The notes under the pieces: model-generated
Database searches by the model: none
Seen by the model: the letters and a program-made list of their open reading frames with translations, nothing else
Told to the model about the DNA's origin: nothing
Shown: piece after piece, positions 26,949 to 35,891 of the stretch
Numbering within the stretch: position 1 is the first letter of the stretch
Layout of the letters: each line of letters begins with the position of its first letter
DNA from: Lacisediminihabitans sp040549465
GTDB lineage: Bacteria; Actinomycetota; Actinomycetes; Actinomycetales; Microbacteriaceae
DNA: 64,000 nucleotides
Direction: 5' to 3'
Assembly: GCF_040549465.1 (NCBI RefSeq)
Contig: NZ_JBEPTL010000010.1
Coordinates: 62,001 to 126,000, forward strand
Program-made: the position numbers and the translations under genes

Positions 26949-27743
26949 TTAGCCGGCGAGTTGAAGTCTGAGTTCCTTGAGCTTGCTGGCGACGCTGCCG
27001 TCGATCACGTCGTCGCCGACCTGAACGCGCAGTCCGCCGATGAGAGCGGGGTCGACCACGAGGTTGATTTTGAGTTCGCGGCCGTAGCTCTTGGCGAGGC
27101 CCTCCTGCAGGCGCTTGAGCTGCGGCGCGGCTACAGGCGTCGCACTCGTCACGATGGCCACCGAGAGGTTGGCCTGGTCCGCGACGATGGATGCTGCGGT
27201 GCGCAGCAATTCACCGATGCGGCGGCCGCGCGGCTGTTGCATCAGGTGCCGTACGATCGCGAGGGTCTGCGGGGAGACCTTCTTCGCGAGCAGCGCTTCG
27301 ACGAGCGCCACCTTGGACTCTGTGCTGCCCAGCTTGCTGCTGACCGCGAGCTCGAGTTCGGCATCCGAATTGACGGCTTCGCCGAAGGTGAAGAGCTCAG
27401 CGTCGATATTCACACTGGCCGGAGCCGATTCGGCCGCGACGCGGAAGCCGAGTTCTTCGATGCCGGCGAGCAGGTCGTCCTGGCGTGACCAGCGGTTGCT
27501 GACCACCACGCCGAGCAGCGCGAGCGACTTCTCACCGAGGCTCGATCCGAAGACCGCTTTGAGAGCAGCCTGCTTCTCGTCTGATTCGATCGCAGAGTCG
27601 GACAGGATCGAGATGAGCTGTGATGACTCACCGATCACCCTGCCTGCCGAGAACAGCTCGGAGGCGGTGGCCAAATCGACTTTGCCCAGGGTGGACAGCT
27701 CCGCCCTGGACGCGGCGAGAGCACCTCTGGTCGCTGAGCCCAT
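26949..27743 (-). CDS. atpH: F1Fo ATP synthase delta subunit (long actinobacterial form)
   Basis: 264 residues, against about 177 in E. coli. The C-terminal 180 residues contain the OSCP/delta core (AIVRHLMQQPRGRRIGELL; VDPALIGGLRVQVGDDVIDGS). The N-terminal extension starts MGSATRGALAASRAEL and is common in actinobacteria. It joins the peripheral stalk to F1. It begins 2 bases after atpF, which remains a separate gene, unlike the b-delta fusion of mycobacteria. Confidence 0.95.
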   Translation of the reverse strand: MGSATRGALAASRAELSTLGKVDLATASELFSAGRVIGESSQLISILSDSAIESDEKQAALKAVFGSSLGEKSLALLGVVVSNRWSRQDDLLAGIEELGFRVAAESAPASVNIDAELFTFGEAVNSDAELELAVSSKLGSTESKVALVEALLAKKVSPQTLAIVRHLMQQPRGRRIGELLRTAASIVADQANLSVAIVTSATPVAAPQLKRLQEGLAKSYGRELKINLVVDPALIGGLRVQVGDDVIDGSVASKLKELRLQLAG

Positions 27744-27745
27744 GT

Positions 27746-28333
27746 CTACTTCGTTTTCTTTTCTGATTCAGACGCGCTCTGCTTTTCAGAAGCGCTCTGC
27801 TTTTCAGACGCTTCCAGGTCGGCAAGGAACTGGTCGACGAGGTTCGTCGCTTTCTTGTCGTCTGTGAGGCTCTGCCCGATCACACCGGATGCCAGATCGA
27901 TCGCAAGTGATCCGACCTCGGAGCGCAGCGAGACGATGGCGGCCTGACGCTCTGCCTCAATCGTCGCCTGCGCGCTTGTCGTGATGCGTGCAGCCTCGCC
28001 GGATGCCTGCTCCTTGAGCTCGTTCAGGATCTTCGTGCCATCCTGGCGAGCCTGGTCGCGAATCTTCGCAGCTTCGGCGCGAGCCTCGGCGAGCTGCTCG
28101 GTGTATTTGTCCAGCGCAGCAGCCGCCTCAACCTGGGCGTTCTCCGCCTTCTTTATCCCGCCCTCAATGATCTCGGCGCGGGCGTCGAGGTTCTTCTGCA
28201 CGTTGGGTAGGACCCTCTTCCAGAAGAAGAACAGGATTATGAGGAAACACAGAGCAGACCAGATGAGGTCCGGGATTCCGGGAAACAGCGGGTTCGGGGC
28301 AGTCTCGGCCGCGCGAACGACAGTGGACAACAC
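27746..28333 (-). CDS. atpF: F1Fo ATP synthase b subunit
   Basis: 195 residues: one membrane helix (about 23-43, LIWSALCFLIILFFFWKRV) and a long charged coiled coil forming the peripheral stalk. The last 18 residues are a micro-repeat, EKQSASEKQSASESEKKTK, encoded by two 18-base copies at 27776-27811. It begins 2 bases after atpE. Confidence 0.96.
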   Translation of the reverse strand: MLSTVVRAAETAPNPLFPGIPDLIWSALCFLIILFFFWKRVLPNVQKNLDARAEIIEGGIKKAENAQVEAAAALDKYTEQLAEARAEAAKIRDQARQDGTKILNELKEQASGEAARITTSAQATIEAERQAAIVSLRSEVGSLAIDLASGVIGQSLTDDKKATNLVDQFLADLEASEKQSASEKQSASESEKKTK

Positions 28334-28335
28334 GT

Positions 28336-28575
28336 TTACTGGCCGGTGGTGAAGAGGTAGTACGTCGCAATACCGATCAGCGCGAGCGCTTCGGTGAAGG
28401 CGATACCGATGTACATGAGGACCTGGAGACGGCCCTGGAGTTCCGGCTGGCGAGCGACGGACTCGATCGTCTTGCCGACGACGATCCCGACACCGATAGC
28501 TGGACCGATGGCCGCGAGACCATAACCGATTGTCGCGATGTTCCCGCTGAGCGCGGCGACAGTTGTGCTGTCCAC
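28336..28575 (-). CDS. atpE: F1Fo ATP synthase c subunit
   Basis: 79 residues, a two-helix hairpin. The first helix carries GPAIGVGIVVGKT and the second the ion-binding Glu62 in FTEALALIG. The polar loop ARQPELQGRL faces gamma/epsilon. Absence of the Na+-site residues implies proton coupling. Sequence around Glu62 corresponds to the diarylquinoline (bedaquiline) site of mycobacterial AtpE. Confidence 0.98.
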   Translation of the reverse strand: MDSTTVAALSGNIATIGYGLAAIGPAIGVGIVVGKTIESVARQPELQGRLQVLMYIGIAFTEALALIGIATYYLFTTGQ

Positions 28576-28639
28576 GTTGTGTGATTCCTTCCGTGATGGT
28601 GAACCGGGCGGTTGCCCGACTCGCGTAGTGCTGATTCAG

Positions 28640-29443
28640 TTAGTGCTCGTCTGCCAGCGCGAGCTGGATGTAGACAGCGGTCAGGATGGTGAAAATGTAT
28701 GCCTGGAGCACCGCGACGAGGAGTTCGAAGAGCGTGAACGCAAACCCGAGGGCGAGCGTACCTACACCGAAGAGCTTGAAAAAGCCGGGGGCCTCGATGA
28801 AGAAGAATGAGGTGGCTAGAAAGAACAGCACTAGCAGGATGTGCCCGACAATCATATTCATGAGTAGTCGAAGGACGTGCGTGACCGGCCGCACGATGAA
28901 GGTCGAGAGGATCTCGATCGGAGTCACGATGATGTAGAAATACCACGGAACACCGGGCGGGAACAGCGCGTTGCGCAGGAACTTGCCGGGATGCTTACGA
29001 AGGCCCGCGTAGATCCAGGTCACGTAGGCGATCGCCGCGAGAAGCAGCGGAACCCCGATCACGGAGGTTCCAGCGAGGTTGAATCCGGGCACAGCCCCGG
29101 TCAGATTCATCGCCAGGATCATGAAGAAAAACGTGGTGAGGATCGGGAGGAACCGCCGACCATCCTTCTTGCCGAGCAGGTCTTCGGCAATTCCGACCCG
29201 CACGAAGTCCAGCCCCCACTCGATGATGCTCTGACCACGGCCCGGGACGATCTTGAGGTTGCGTGTGCCAAGCCAGAACACCAGGACGATGACGAGGGTA
29301 GTGATGACCCTGATCAACATCAGGCGATTTAACTCGAACGGTGTGTCGGCGAACAGCACCACCGGCGGGAAAAATTCGCCGATGTTGGGCCCGACAAAGC
29401 CTCCAGCCCCGCTACCGCCATCAGTCGCGAAGGGGAGGAGCAT
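28640..29443 (-). CDS. atpB: F1Fo ATP synthase a subunit
   Basis: 267 residues with five or six membrane helices. The essential Arg is found in HVLRLLMNMIVGH, a variant of the usual LRLFGNM.AGH block, and ELLVAVLQAYIFTILTAVYI is the conserved last helix. It provides the proton half-channels. The ATG at 29443 has no clear ribosome site. There is a 117-base gap to the atpI-like gene, the first clear break in the operon. Confidence 0.95.
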   Translation of the reverse strand: MLLPFATDGGSGAGGFVGPNIGEFFPPVVLFADTPFELNRLMLIRVITTLVIVLVFWLGTRNLKIVPGRGQSIIEWGLDFVRVGIAEDLLGKKDGRRFLPILTTFFFMILAMNLTGAVPGFNLAGTSVIGVPLLLAAIAYVTWIYAGLRKHPGKFLRNALFPPGVPWYFYIIVTPIEILSTFIVRPVTHVLRLLMNMIVGHILLVLFFLATSFFFIEAPGFFKLFGVGTLALGFAFTLFELLVAVLQAYIFTILTAVYIQLALADEH

Positions 29444-29560
29444 TTTGAGAGCGTTAGATAACAGCGCTGTCTCCAGAATCGGGGCGTGGCTTCACGCGGC
29501 GATGAAAAAGGGGGAACGTTCTTACCGAGTCTATCAACAGAATCAGGGGCAACCGAATCG

Positions 29561-30028
29561 CTATTCGGATCGATCCGCACCGTCGGGAGTGGTCGCCGCA
29601 GTGCCCGTCGAGCGCAGGTCACTCACGTACGGGAGTCGCGAACGTGCGATGACCACGACATCCACCACAAGCGTTCCGACGACCGCGACGATGAGGGTGA
29701 TAAACAGCACTGTCGTCTGCACCCATGGCTGATCCCTGAGCACGATGATCAGAATGAGGAAGACCACGAACTTGACCAGCCACGCGCCCATGATGATGCC
29801 GAAGAACGCGATACTCAGCAGATCACCCTTCGCCACCCTGGTTGCGATCACAACGCTCAGGGTGGTGATCCCGAGAAAAACCACCGCCATGACGGTGCCG
29901 ACGAGGGCACTCAGCACCCCGATGCTGCCGGCGACCAGGGCGCCGACGACAGAGCCGACCACGCCGAGAACGATTGCCAGTATCCCGCCATAGAGAAGGA
30001 TCCGCTTGAAGATCGGCACTGCGCTCAT
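29561..30028 (-). CDS. ATP synthase protein I-like membrane protein
   Basis: 155 residues with four hydrophobic segments (about 11-33, 37-60, 72-96, 102-126). Sequence resemblance to AtpI is weak, but place (just before atpB) and topology fit AtpI, thought to help c-ring assembly or metal uptake. The C-terminal tail is polar (RSTGTAATTPDGADRSE). Its start overlaps the WecA gene stop by 4 bases. Confidence 0.75.
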   Translation of the reverse strand: MSAVPIFKRILLYGGILAIVLGVVGSVVGALVAGSIGVLSALVGTVMAVVFLGITTLSVVIATRVAKGDLLSIAFFGIIMGAWLVKFVVFLILIIVLRDQPWVQTTVLFITLIVAVVGTLVVDVVVIARSRLPYVSDLRSTGTAATTPDGADRSE

Positions 30029-31317
30029 GGGGTGGGGCCTTCTTTCTTGGTGAGTGCGGCGAGGGCCGCGGTCTCGGCGGCATCCAGTTCGAGCTGTTGT
30101 TGCTCGATCACGATCTCGTGCTCGATGGAGTTGGATGCAGCGTCGAGCGGATCGAACCTGGTGGCTTCTGCGTGGTCGGCCTCATCCGGGCTCGCCAGTT
30201 GCACGGCGGCCTCCACAGACTTGCGCTTGGTGAGCGGAGCGAGGGTGAACCAGATGCACACCACGAAGCCGATGGCCACGAAGGTGAGCGCCCATACCGC
30301 TGGCACGAAGAGGAAGACCAGACACCCCACGGAGACGACGGCGGTCCAGGAGTAGAAGATCAGCACAGCCCGAACATCGGAGTGCCCCATGTCAAGCAGG
30401 CGGTGATGCAGGTGCTTGCGGTCGGCGGTAAACGGAGACTTGCCTGCGCGCAGCCGACGGAACACGGCGAGCGCGAAATCGAGCAGCGGCACAATCAGGA
30501 TCGCGAAAGGCAGCAGGATCGGGATGAAGGCCGGTGCGAGCTGCTTGGGAAACTGTAGCGAGGCGATGTCGACCTGGCCGGTGACCGAGATCGCGGAGGT
30601 CGCCATGAGGAGGCCGACGAGGAGTGCGCCGGCATCCCCCATGAAAAGTTTGGCCGGATGCCAGTTGAGCGGAAGGAAGCCGACGCAGGCACCGATGAGA
30701 ACGGCCGTGATGAGGGAGGCCAGATTGAAGTACTCGGTCTCGGCGATGCGGTTCGCCAGGATGTAGCTGTAGATGAAGAACACGCCATTGGCGATGATCG
30801 CCACGCCGGCTACGAGTCCGTCGAGACCGTCGATGAAGTTGATGGCGTTCATCACGAGCACGATCGCCAGGATCGTGACGATCAGCCCGGAGTAGGACGA
30901 CAGCACCACGATGCCACCGATGATCGGCAACGAGGTGAGCTGCACGCCCTGCCAGGCGAGGAACCCTGCGGCGATGATCTGGCCGGCCAGTTTGGTGACC
31001 CAGTCGAGATCCCAGATGTCGTCGGCGACACCGATGAGCACGATGATCAGCGCCGATCCGAGAATGGCGAAGATCGGCCCGGGTTTGGCGAAGATGAGAT
31101 GAAACTGCGGCAGCTGAGAGGCAACGCCGAAGGCGACGAGGATGCCGAGGAACATCGCGACGCCCCCCAGACGCGGTGTCGGCCTCTTGTGCACGTCGCG
31201 CTCGCGGATCTGCGGATACAGGCGATACTTCATCCCGAGCCTGGCGGTGAGTTTCGCCAGCAGGAATGTCACCGCAGCGGCCAGACCGCCGGCGGCGACA
31301 TAGAAGATGAATCTCAC
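30025..31317 (-). CDS. Polyprenyl-phosphate GlcNAc-1-phosphate transferase (WecA/Rfe family)
   Basis: 430 residues with about eleven membrane helices. It transfers a sugar-1-phosphate from a UDP-sugar to a polyprenyl phosphate, the first step of cell-wall polymer assembly. Motifs: KRPTPRLGGVAMFLG, ADDIWDLDW (Mg-binding Asp pair), NAINFIDGLDGLVAG, FLPLNWHPAKLFMGDAG and the DRKHLHHRLLDMGHS cytoplasmic loop. The C-terminal 60 residues are acidic and cytoplasmic. It corresponds to M. tuberculosis rfe (Rv1302) by position and overlaps the Sua5 gene by 4 bases. Confidence 0.92.
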   Translation of the reverse strand: MRFIFYVAAGGLAAAVTFLLAKLTARLGMKYRLYPQIRERDVHKRPTPRLGGVAMFLGILVAFGVASQLPQFHLIFAKPGPIFAILGSALIIVLIGVADDIWDLDWVTKLAGQIIAAGFLAWQGVQLTSLPIIGGIVVLSSYSGLIVTILAIVLVMNAINFIDGLDGLVAGVAIIANGVFFIYSYILANRIAETEYFNLASLITAVLIGACVGFLPLNWHPAKLFMGDAGALLVGLLMATSAISVTGQVDIASLQFPKQLAPAFIPILLPFAILIVPLLDFALAVFRRLRAGKSPFTADRKHLHHRLLDMGHSDVRAVLIFYSWTAVVSVGCLVFLFVPAVWALTFVAIGFVVCIWFTLAPLTKRKSVEAAVQLASPDEADHAEATRFDPLDAASNSIEHEIVIEQQQLELDAAETAALAALTKKEGPTP

Positions 31318-32012
31318 GGGGAGGACTCCTCCATGCCCGCGATGACCGCGTTGATCGCCTCCTCGGAGATCACTCCGTGACGCACGATGCGCAGTTTTCC
31401 GTCCGGCAGGAGCAGGCCGGTGGCATCGATGATGGTGGATCCGGTGCTCGGCACTTCGACCTCATAGTCGCCGCCGACGGGACCACCATCGAGGTAGATC
31501 TCCACGTTGGCGCCCAGCATCCGTTCGGCGTCCGCGACGGTCATGGCCGCCGGATCGCCGGTCAGATTGGCGGATGACACGGCCAACGGTCCAGTCTCCG
31601 ACAGCAGTTCGAGCGCTACGTGGTTATTCGGCATCCGCAGCGCCACGGTTCCGTTGGTCTCGCCGAGATCCCATTTCAGCGACTCCTGGGCGGGGAGAAT
31701 CACCGTGAGGCCGCCAGGCCAGAAGGCTGCGACGAGCGCCCGCACCTCTGGCGGAACCTCTTCGGCAAGTGCGTCGAGTGTGGGGATCCCCGGGATGAGC
31801 ACGGGCGGCGGCGACTGCCGGGTGCGGCCTTTGGCGTCGAGGAGACGCTGCACCGCCTCAGGGCTGAAAGCGTCAGCGGCGAGGCCGTAAACGGTATCGG
31901 TAGGCAGCACGACGAGCTCGCCACGGCCGATCGCGACTCTGGCGAGTCGCGTGCCGGTGAGAAGCTCGGCGGGGTCCGAGCAGTCGTAGATCGTCGCCAT
32001 ATCGGAAGCCAT
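31314..32012 (-). CDS. Threonylcarbamoyl-AMP synthase (Sua5/YrdC family)
   Basis: About 232 residues. It forms threonylcarbamoyl-AMP from Thr, bicarbonate and ATP for the t6A37 modification of tRNA. The signature VVLPTDTVYGLAADAF, KGRTRQSPPPVLI and GPLAVSSANLTGDPA are present. The YrdC domain fills the protein; a C-terminal Sua5 domain is absent. Start may be ATG 32012 or, more like relatives (MATIYDC), ATG 32000. It is the Rv1301 equivalent. Confidence 0.92.
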   Translation of the reverse strand: MASDMATIYDCSDPAELLTGTRLARVAIGRGELVVLPTDTVYGLAADAFSPEAVQRLLDAKGRTRQSPPPVLIPGIPTLDALAEEVPPEVRALVAAFWPGGLTVILPAQESLKWDLGETNGTVALRMPNNHVALELLSETGPLAVSSANLTGDPAAMTVADAERMLGANVEIYLDGGPVGGDYEVEVPSTGSTIIDATGLLLPDGKLRIVRHGVISEEAINAVIAGMEESSP

Positions 32013-32111
32013 CCTACTTCGGCGACTGTGGTTGTTCTGTGGGAGCGGCGCGTGGCCGGAATTATCGCTGTTCAGGGAGTCTTGGAATAATCAAGAGACG
32101 AAAGCGGACCG

Positions 32112-32741
32112 GTGGACCTGTACTTCTTTGATTTCGACAAGACGCTCTATGCCTACAACTTCAGGATGCGGCTCCCGGCGCTCAGCCTGGTCACCGGCTC
32201 GAGCCAGTACCACTTGGCGAAAACCTGGTGGGCTGGCGGTTTCGAGAAGCGCGCCGAGGCGGGCGAATGGAACACTTCCGAGGAATACCTCGCCGAGTTC
32301 GAGCGGGTGACCGGCGCCCACCTCACGCTGGAGAACTGGCAGGAGGCCCGTGCTCTCGCCAGCACCCGGATACCCGCCAGCCTGGACGCCCTGGCCCTCG
32401 CCTCGACCTTCGGCACCACCGCCGTGCTCTCGAACAATCCCTCCCCGTTCGCCGAATCGCTCCCCGTGCTGGCATCGGACGTCACCAAGATCGTCGGAGA
32501 GAATCGACTCGTAAGCTGCCAGCTCGGGGTACGAAAGCCCGACCCGAAGATCTATCGGCTGGCACTCGACCATCTCGGCGTGAGAGCGGAAGACGCCTTT
32601 TTCGCCGACGACTCTGCGGAGAACATCGCGGGGGCGGCATCCCTCGGCATCACCGGTCACCAACTGGTCTACCTTGACGGTGTGCCGCAGACCGATGCGC
32701 TACACGAGGCGATCGAGCGCTTCGCCCACAGGAACAACTGA
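32112..32741 (+). CDS. HAD-superfamily hydrolase, first of a tandem pair
   Basis: 209 residues, GTG start. HAD motifs: I DFDKTLY with nucleophile Asp7, II LSNN, III KPDP and IV FADDSAEN. The cap is small and helical, as in haloacid-dehalogenase-like phosphatases. The substrate is unknown. It overlaps the second HAD gene by one base (TGATG), and the two proteins are alike across their length, so they arose by duplication. Confidence 0.87.
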   Translation: MDLYFFDFDKTLYAYNFRMRLPALSLVTGSSQYHLAKTWWAGGFEKRAEAGEWNTSEEYLAEFERVTGAHLTLENWQEARALASTRIPASLDALALASTFGTTAVLSNNPSPFAESLPVLASDVTKIVGENRLVSCQLGVRKPDPKIYRLALDHLGVRAEDAFFADDSAENIAGAASLGITGHQLVYLDGVPQTDALHEAIERFAHRNN

Positions 32742-33349
32742 TGCTGCTCTTCATCTTCGACATGGACGAGGTGCTGTACCGCTACGACTGGCGGATGCGG
32801 ATGGCCGGGATGACCAGGCTCACCGGCCTGTCACTCGAGCAGTTGCGCGAACGTTGGTGGCATGACGGAGGCGAACGGGCCGCGGAGGCGGGAGCTTTCG
32901 CCATGGCCGACGACTACCTCGAAGCCTTCAACGTCGCCATCGGCGTGCGGGTGGAGGAGAACGACTGGGTCACCGTGCGCGGATCGGCGATGACGCCGTG
33001 GCGCGATTCGATCGCGGCGGTGGAACGTGCGTCGCAGCTGGGGCAGGTGACACTGCTGACCAACAACGGTCCGCTCACCGCGCGTCACCTGCGCACTCTC
33101 GCCCCCGAGCTCAGCCCGGTGTTCGGCGATCACCTCTTCACATCCTCTGACTATGGCGCGCGCAAGCCAGAGCCGGAGGTCTTCGAAGCCGTGCTCGCCC
33201 GCTACGGCGTCGAGCCGAAGGATGCGTTTTTCGCGGATGACATGGCCGTGAACATCGAAGGGGCGCGCAGCATCGGCATCACGGCCCATCATTTCTCGGA
33301 CTCGGCGTCGATGCTCTCGGCGATCGAGGATTTCGCGGCATCCCGCTAG
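32741..33349 (+). CDS. HAD-superfamily hydrolase, second of a tandem pair
   Basis: 202 residues. Motif I reads FDMDEVLY: the Thr that normally follows DxD is replaced by Val, while motif II (LLTNN), III (KPEP) and IV (FADDMAVN) remain. Its length and order match the preceding gene (EQLRERWWHDGGERAAEAGAF against YHLAKTWWAGGFEKRAEAGEW). Phosphatase activity is likely but the substrate range may differ from its twin. Confidence 0.87.
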   Translation: MLLFIFDMDEVLYRYDWRMRMAGMTRLTGLSLEQLRERWWHDGGERAAEAGAFAMADDYLEAFNVAIGVRVEENDWVTVRGSAMTPWRDSIAAVERASQLGQVTLLTNNGPLTARHLRTLAPELSPVFGDHLFTSSDYGARKPEPEVFEAVLARYGVEPKDAFFADDMAVNIEGARSIGITAHHFSDSASMLSAIEDFAASR

Positions 33350-33394
33350 CGTCACGCCGATCGTAGACGGACGGGTGTCGTCGTGGGACAGAAG

Positions 33395-33422
33395 TGGCTC
33401 TTCGCCCCAGGGCGATGAGCCA
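33395..33422. terminator. Candidate terminator hairpin after the HAD pair
   Basis: TGGCTC-TT-CGCCC-CA-GGGCG-AT-GAGCCA folds into an 11-pair interrupted stem with a tiny loop, 46 bases after the HAD stop. No T-run follows, as is common in this high-GC group. Confidence 0.5.
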
Positions 33423-33495
33423 GTGGGAATCTCAGGCCGCCATTTTCGCCCCTTGACACCGCCGACCTCGGCGTAGCTTAGTCATCCACTTGTCG

Positions 33496-33532
33496 GTTGT
33501 TGCGGCTTTGCTAACGGCAAAGTCGCCACAAC
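33496..33532. terminator. Candidate terminator hairpin after the membrane-protein gene
   Basis: Two 16-base arms (33496-33511 and 33517-33532) pair at 14 of 16 positions around a TAACG loop, 20 bases beyond the stop of the minus-strand membrane gene. It lacks a T-run. Confidence 0.5.
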
Positions 33533-33552
33533 TGCCCAGTCGATGGAGCAGG

Positions 33553-34518
33553 CTACTTTCTCGCGCTGCGCTTGATGCTGATCTCGAATCCTGACCGGCG
33601 CAGTGCAACGGTGAGAAGAACGACAACTCCCGCAGCGAGTGCAACGAGCACGAGCAGGCCGATGATGGTCCACCGGCTGTAGGCCAGCCAGAGTTCCAAC
33701 CACATGCCCACCCACGGCAGAGTAGACAACGCAATAACGGCGGCGATGGAGCCACGCCCCGCAATGGCGAAGCCGATCGCGACCATGAGCGTGACGACAA
33801 GCAGCCAGGAGAGATCCAGTCGGCCGAGAGCATTCTCCTCCCAGAGGGATCTTCCACTGGGGAAATAGACCAGGGAGACGCCCGCCTTGACATAGACAGC
33901 CAGAAAGAAAGCCAACGCGCCCACAAAGGCGATAGTCAGCAATTTTCGGCTTCGAGACGCTCCTGCCAGGCCGAGAACCCCCAGGCCGGCGAGGAGTACA
34001 AACACCCTCACGGTTGGCCCGAAGAAGTACAGCTCGGTGGCGCCTGAATGGCTCACTATCGTGAGTACGCCGACTGCCAGGATGGTTGCACCGATCGCGA
34101 TCCGCGCGCCGCGATATACCCCGACAAGTGCAAAGACCATTCCGAGAATCCAGAGTGCGCAGATGATCATCGCCGACGTGATGAGCGGGACCGATCGTTG
34201 CGACGGCGCGACGTAGAACTGTGTCGCGAATGGAGCCCAGGCGTCGAAGAACAGATAGACCATCGAGTACGCAGTGCCGGCAGCGAGCGCTACCGCCGCG
34301 ACCCGATCGCGCACTCCGGAGGGAATGAAAGCGCCGATCCGCGCAGCAATCCCGTTGACCGCGAGATTCACGAGTTCGCCACGCTCTGGCGCGGTACGAC
34401 TCTCTCCGTCGGCGACGTCGAGAAGAGTGCCGACCACCTCATCCTCGTTCGTGTTCCGCCACGATCGCGGATACCAGCGGAGGGCTCGGCGATAGCGTTC
34501 GGCGAGGGAGCGGTTCAT
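33553..34518 (-). CDS. PadR-linked multi-pass membrane protein of unknown function
   Basis: 321 residues. The cytoplasmic N-terminus (RYRRALRWYPRSWR...LLDVADGE) is of the HAAS-like type that commonly follows PadR regulators; then eight or so membrane helices are seen from about residue 70 to 310. The C-terminus is basic. It overlaps the PadR gene by 4 bases, so it is the regulator's direct target. It is probably an envelope-stress or membrane-sensing protein; no enzyme motif is visible. Confidence 0.75.
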   Translation of the reverse strand: MNRSLAERYRRALRWYPRSWRNTNEDEVVGTLLDVADGESRTAPERGELVNLAVNGIAARIGAFIPSGVRDRVAAVALAAGTAYSMVYLFFDAWAPFATQFYVAPSQRSVPLITSAMIICALWILGMVFALVGVYRGARIAIGATILAVGVLTIVSHSGATELYFFGPTVRVFVLLAGLGVLGLAGASRSRKLLTIAFVGALAFFLAVYVKAGVSLVYFPSGRSLWEENALGRLDLSWLLVVTLMVAIGFAIAGRGSIAAVIALSTLPWVGMWLELWLAYSRWTIIGLLVLVALAAGVVVLLTVALRRSGFEISIKRSARK

Positions 34519-34868
34519 GCTGGCATCTCCGAAACTCGCGGGGACAGCGGATGGAGCTTCAGTCGTATCCGGGCCTCGCGGGCGTTGCTCTCCATGCGGG
34601 TTACCTGCTCCCTCAACGCTTCAGTACCCGACGCTGTGAGTGTGTAATAACGACGCAGCCGACCGTCGACCACCTCCTCCCCCGCCGACTCGACGAGTCC
34701 GCTGTGGCCGAGTCGGTCGAGTGCCGCGTAGAGGGTGCCCACTTTCAGCTGCACCCGTCCGCTCGAGAGCTCGGCTGCTTCGCCGATGAGTGCGTAGCCA
34801 TGTTTCCTGCCGTTCGCCAGCGCGGTCAGTATCCAGAACGTCGGTTCGCGCATTTCGCTGTCTGCCAT
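34515..34868 (-). CDS. PadR-family transcriptional regulator
   Basis: 117 residues with the winged helix typical of PadR: FWILTALANGRKHGYALIGE, VGTLYAALDRLGHSGLVE and the wing RRYYTLTASG. It is a short (PadR-s2-like) form without a long C-terminal dimerisation arm. -10-like TATTGT lies 6 bases before the ATG, suggesting a leaderless transcript. It is co-transcribed with the membrane protein and probably represses both. Confidence 0.9.
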   Translation of the reverse strand: MADSEMREPTFWILTALANGRKHGYALIGEAAELSSGRVQLKVGTLYAALDRLGHSGLVESAGEEVVDGRLRRYYTLTASGTEALREQVTRMESNAREARIRLKLHPLSPRVSEMPA

Positions 34869-34874
34869 GTTTCG

Positions 34875-34913
34875 ACAATACTCAATCGATCGATATATAG
34901 CGGATCATATGAT
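34875..34913 (-). promoter_or_regulatory. PadR promoter with two 10-bp palindromes
   Basis: TATTGT (34875-34880, minus strand) sits 6 bases before the ATG. Just upstream are two perfect palindromes, ATCGATCGAT (34885-34894) and ATCATATGAT (34904-34913). Their AT-rich character in GC-rich DNA and their place over the spacer and -35 region fit an autoregulatory operator. Confidence 0.5.
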
Positions 34914-34972
34914 GCGTGTCGTGCGAACCTCCGGTGTCATCCACCGAGTGAGGCCGGCGGAGTTTCAGTGGA

Positions 34973-35848
34973 CTAGCGGAGTGCTGTCGTAGCGCGGTCG
35001 CGCCCGAGAAGATCTGGGTGAGTTGCAACCGCTCTCCAGCCGTCCTCGATGAGCAGTGCGGCGATCGCGGCACCCTGCGACTCCCCGTGCTCGAGCACGA
35101 GAGTGCCGCCCGGATGCAGCAGGCGCATGGCTGTCTGCGAAACCTGCCGCACGACATCCAGGCCGTCCTCGCCTCCGTAGAGCGCATGCTCCGGATCGAA
35201 GAGCCGCACCTCAGGGTCGCGCGGAATGGCCGCGTCGGGAATGTATGGCGGGTTGGAGATCACCACGGCGACTGTGCCGTCGAGTTCCGGCAGCGCATCG
35301 GCCAGGTCCATGAACACCGCCCGTGCGTTGTCGACGCCGCTCTCACGGAAGTTCTGCGTGGTCCAGAGGAAGGCCTCAGGCGAGTTCTCCACACCGTAGA
35401 CCCTGGCGTGCGGAACCTCGGCGGCCATTGCGAGCGCGATCGCGCCAGTGCCCGTGCCGAGATCGATGCCGATCGGTTCGGGCGTCGCCGCAGCACGCAG
35501 CGCATCGATCGCGAACTGTGCGACCTGCTCGGTCTCTGGACGCGGAACGAACACACCAGGACCGACGGCGAGTTCCATCGATCGGAACGGCGCACGCCCG
35601 GTGATGTGCTGCAGCGGCTCGCGTGCCGCCCGACGCGCGACCAGCGTCTCGATGGCGGTGGATTCGGCCTCCGACAGCTCCGCGTCGGTGATCACTTTCG
35701 CCTGCACCGCGCCCCTGCTCAACCCGAGCACATGCCCGACCAGCAGCTCGGCATCCACGTCAGCCGATGGCACCCCCGCTCGCGCAAGCACTTCACCAGC
35801 CAGTGCAAGCACGCTCGCGATAGTGCGTTTCTCGAGATTCATCTTCAC
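34973..35848 (-). CDS. prmC: Peptide chain release factor N5-glutamine methyltransferase
   Basis: 291 residues. It methylates the Gln of the GGQ motif in release factors. The SAM-binding motif GIDLGTGTGAIALAMA and the catalytic NPPYIP (about residues 194-199) are intact. The N-terminal helical bundle covers about 1-85. In M. tuberculosis the gene (Rv1300) directly follows prfA; here a palindromic element separates them. Confidence 0.95.
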   Translation of the reverse strand: MKMNLEKRTIASVLALAGEVLARAGVPSADVDAELLVGHVLGLSRGAVQAKVITDAELSEAESTAIETLVARRAAREPLQHITGRAPFRSMELAVGPGVFVPRPETEQVAQFAIDALRAAATPEPIGIDLGTGTGAIALAMAAEVPHARVYGVENSPEAFLWTTQNFRESGVDNARAVFMDLADALPELDGTVAVVISNPPYIPDAAIPRDPEVRLFDPEHALYGGEDGLDVVRQVSQTAMRLLHPGGTLVLEHGESQGAAIAALLIEDGWRAVATHPDLLGRDRATTALR

Positions 35849-35891
35849 TTCGACTGACTATGGACGGCGAACGTTTCACGAACAGAGCCGC

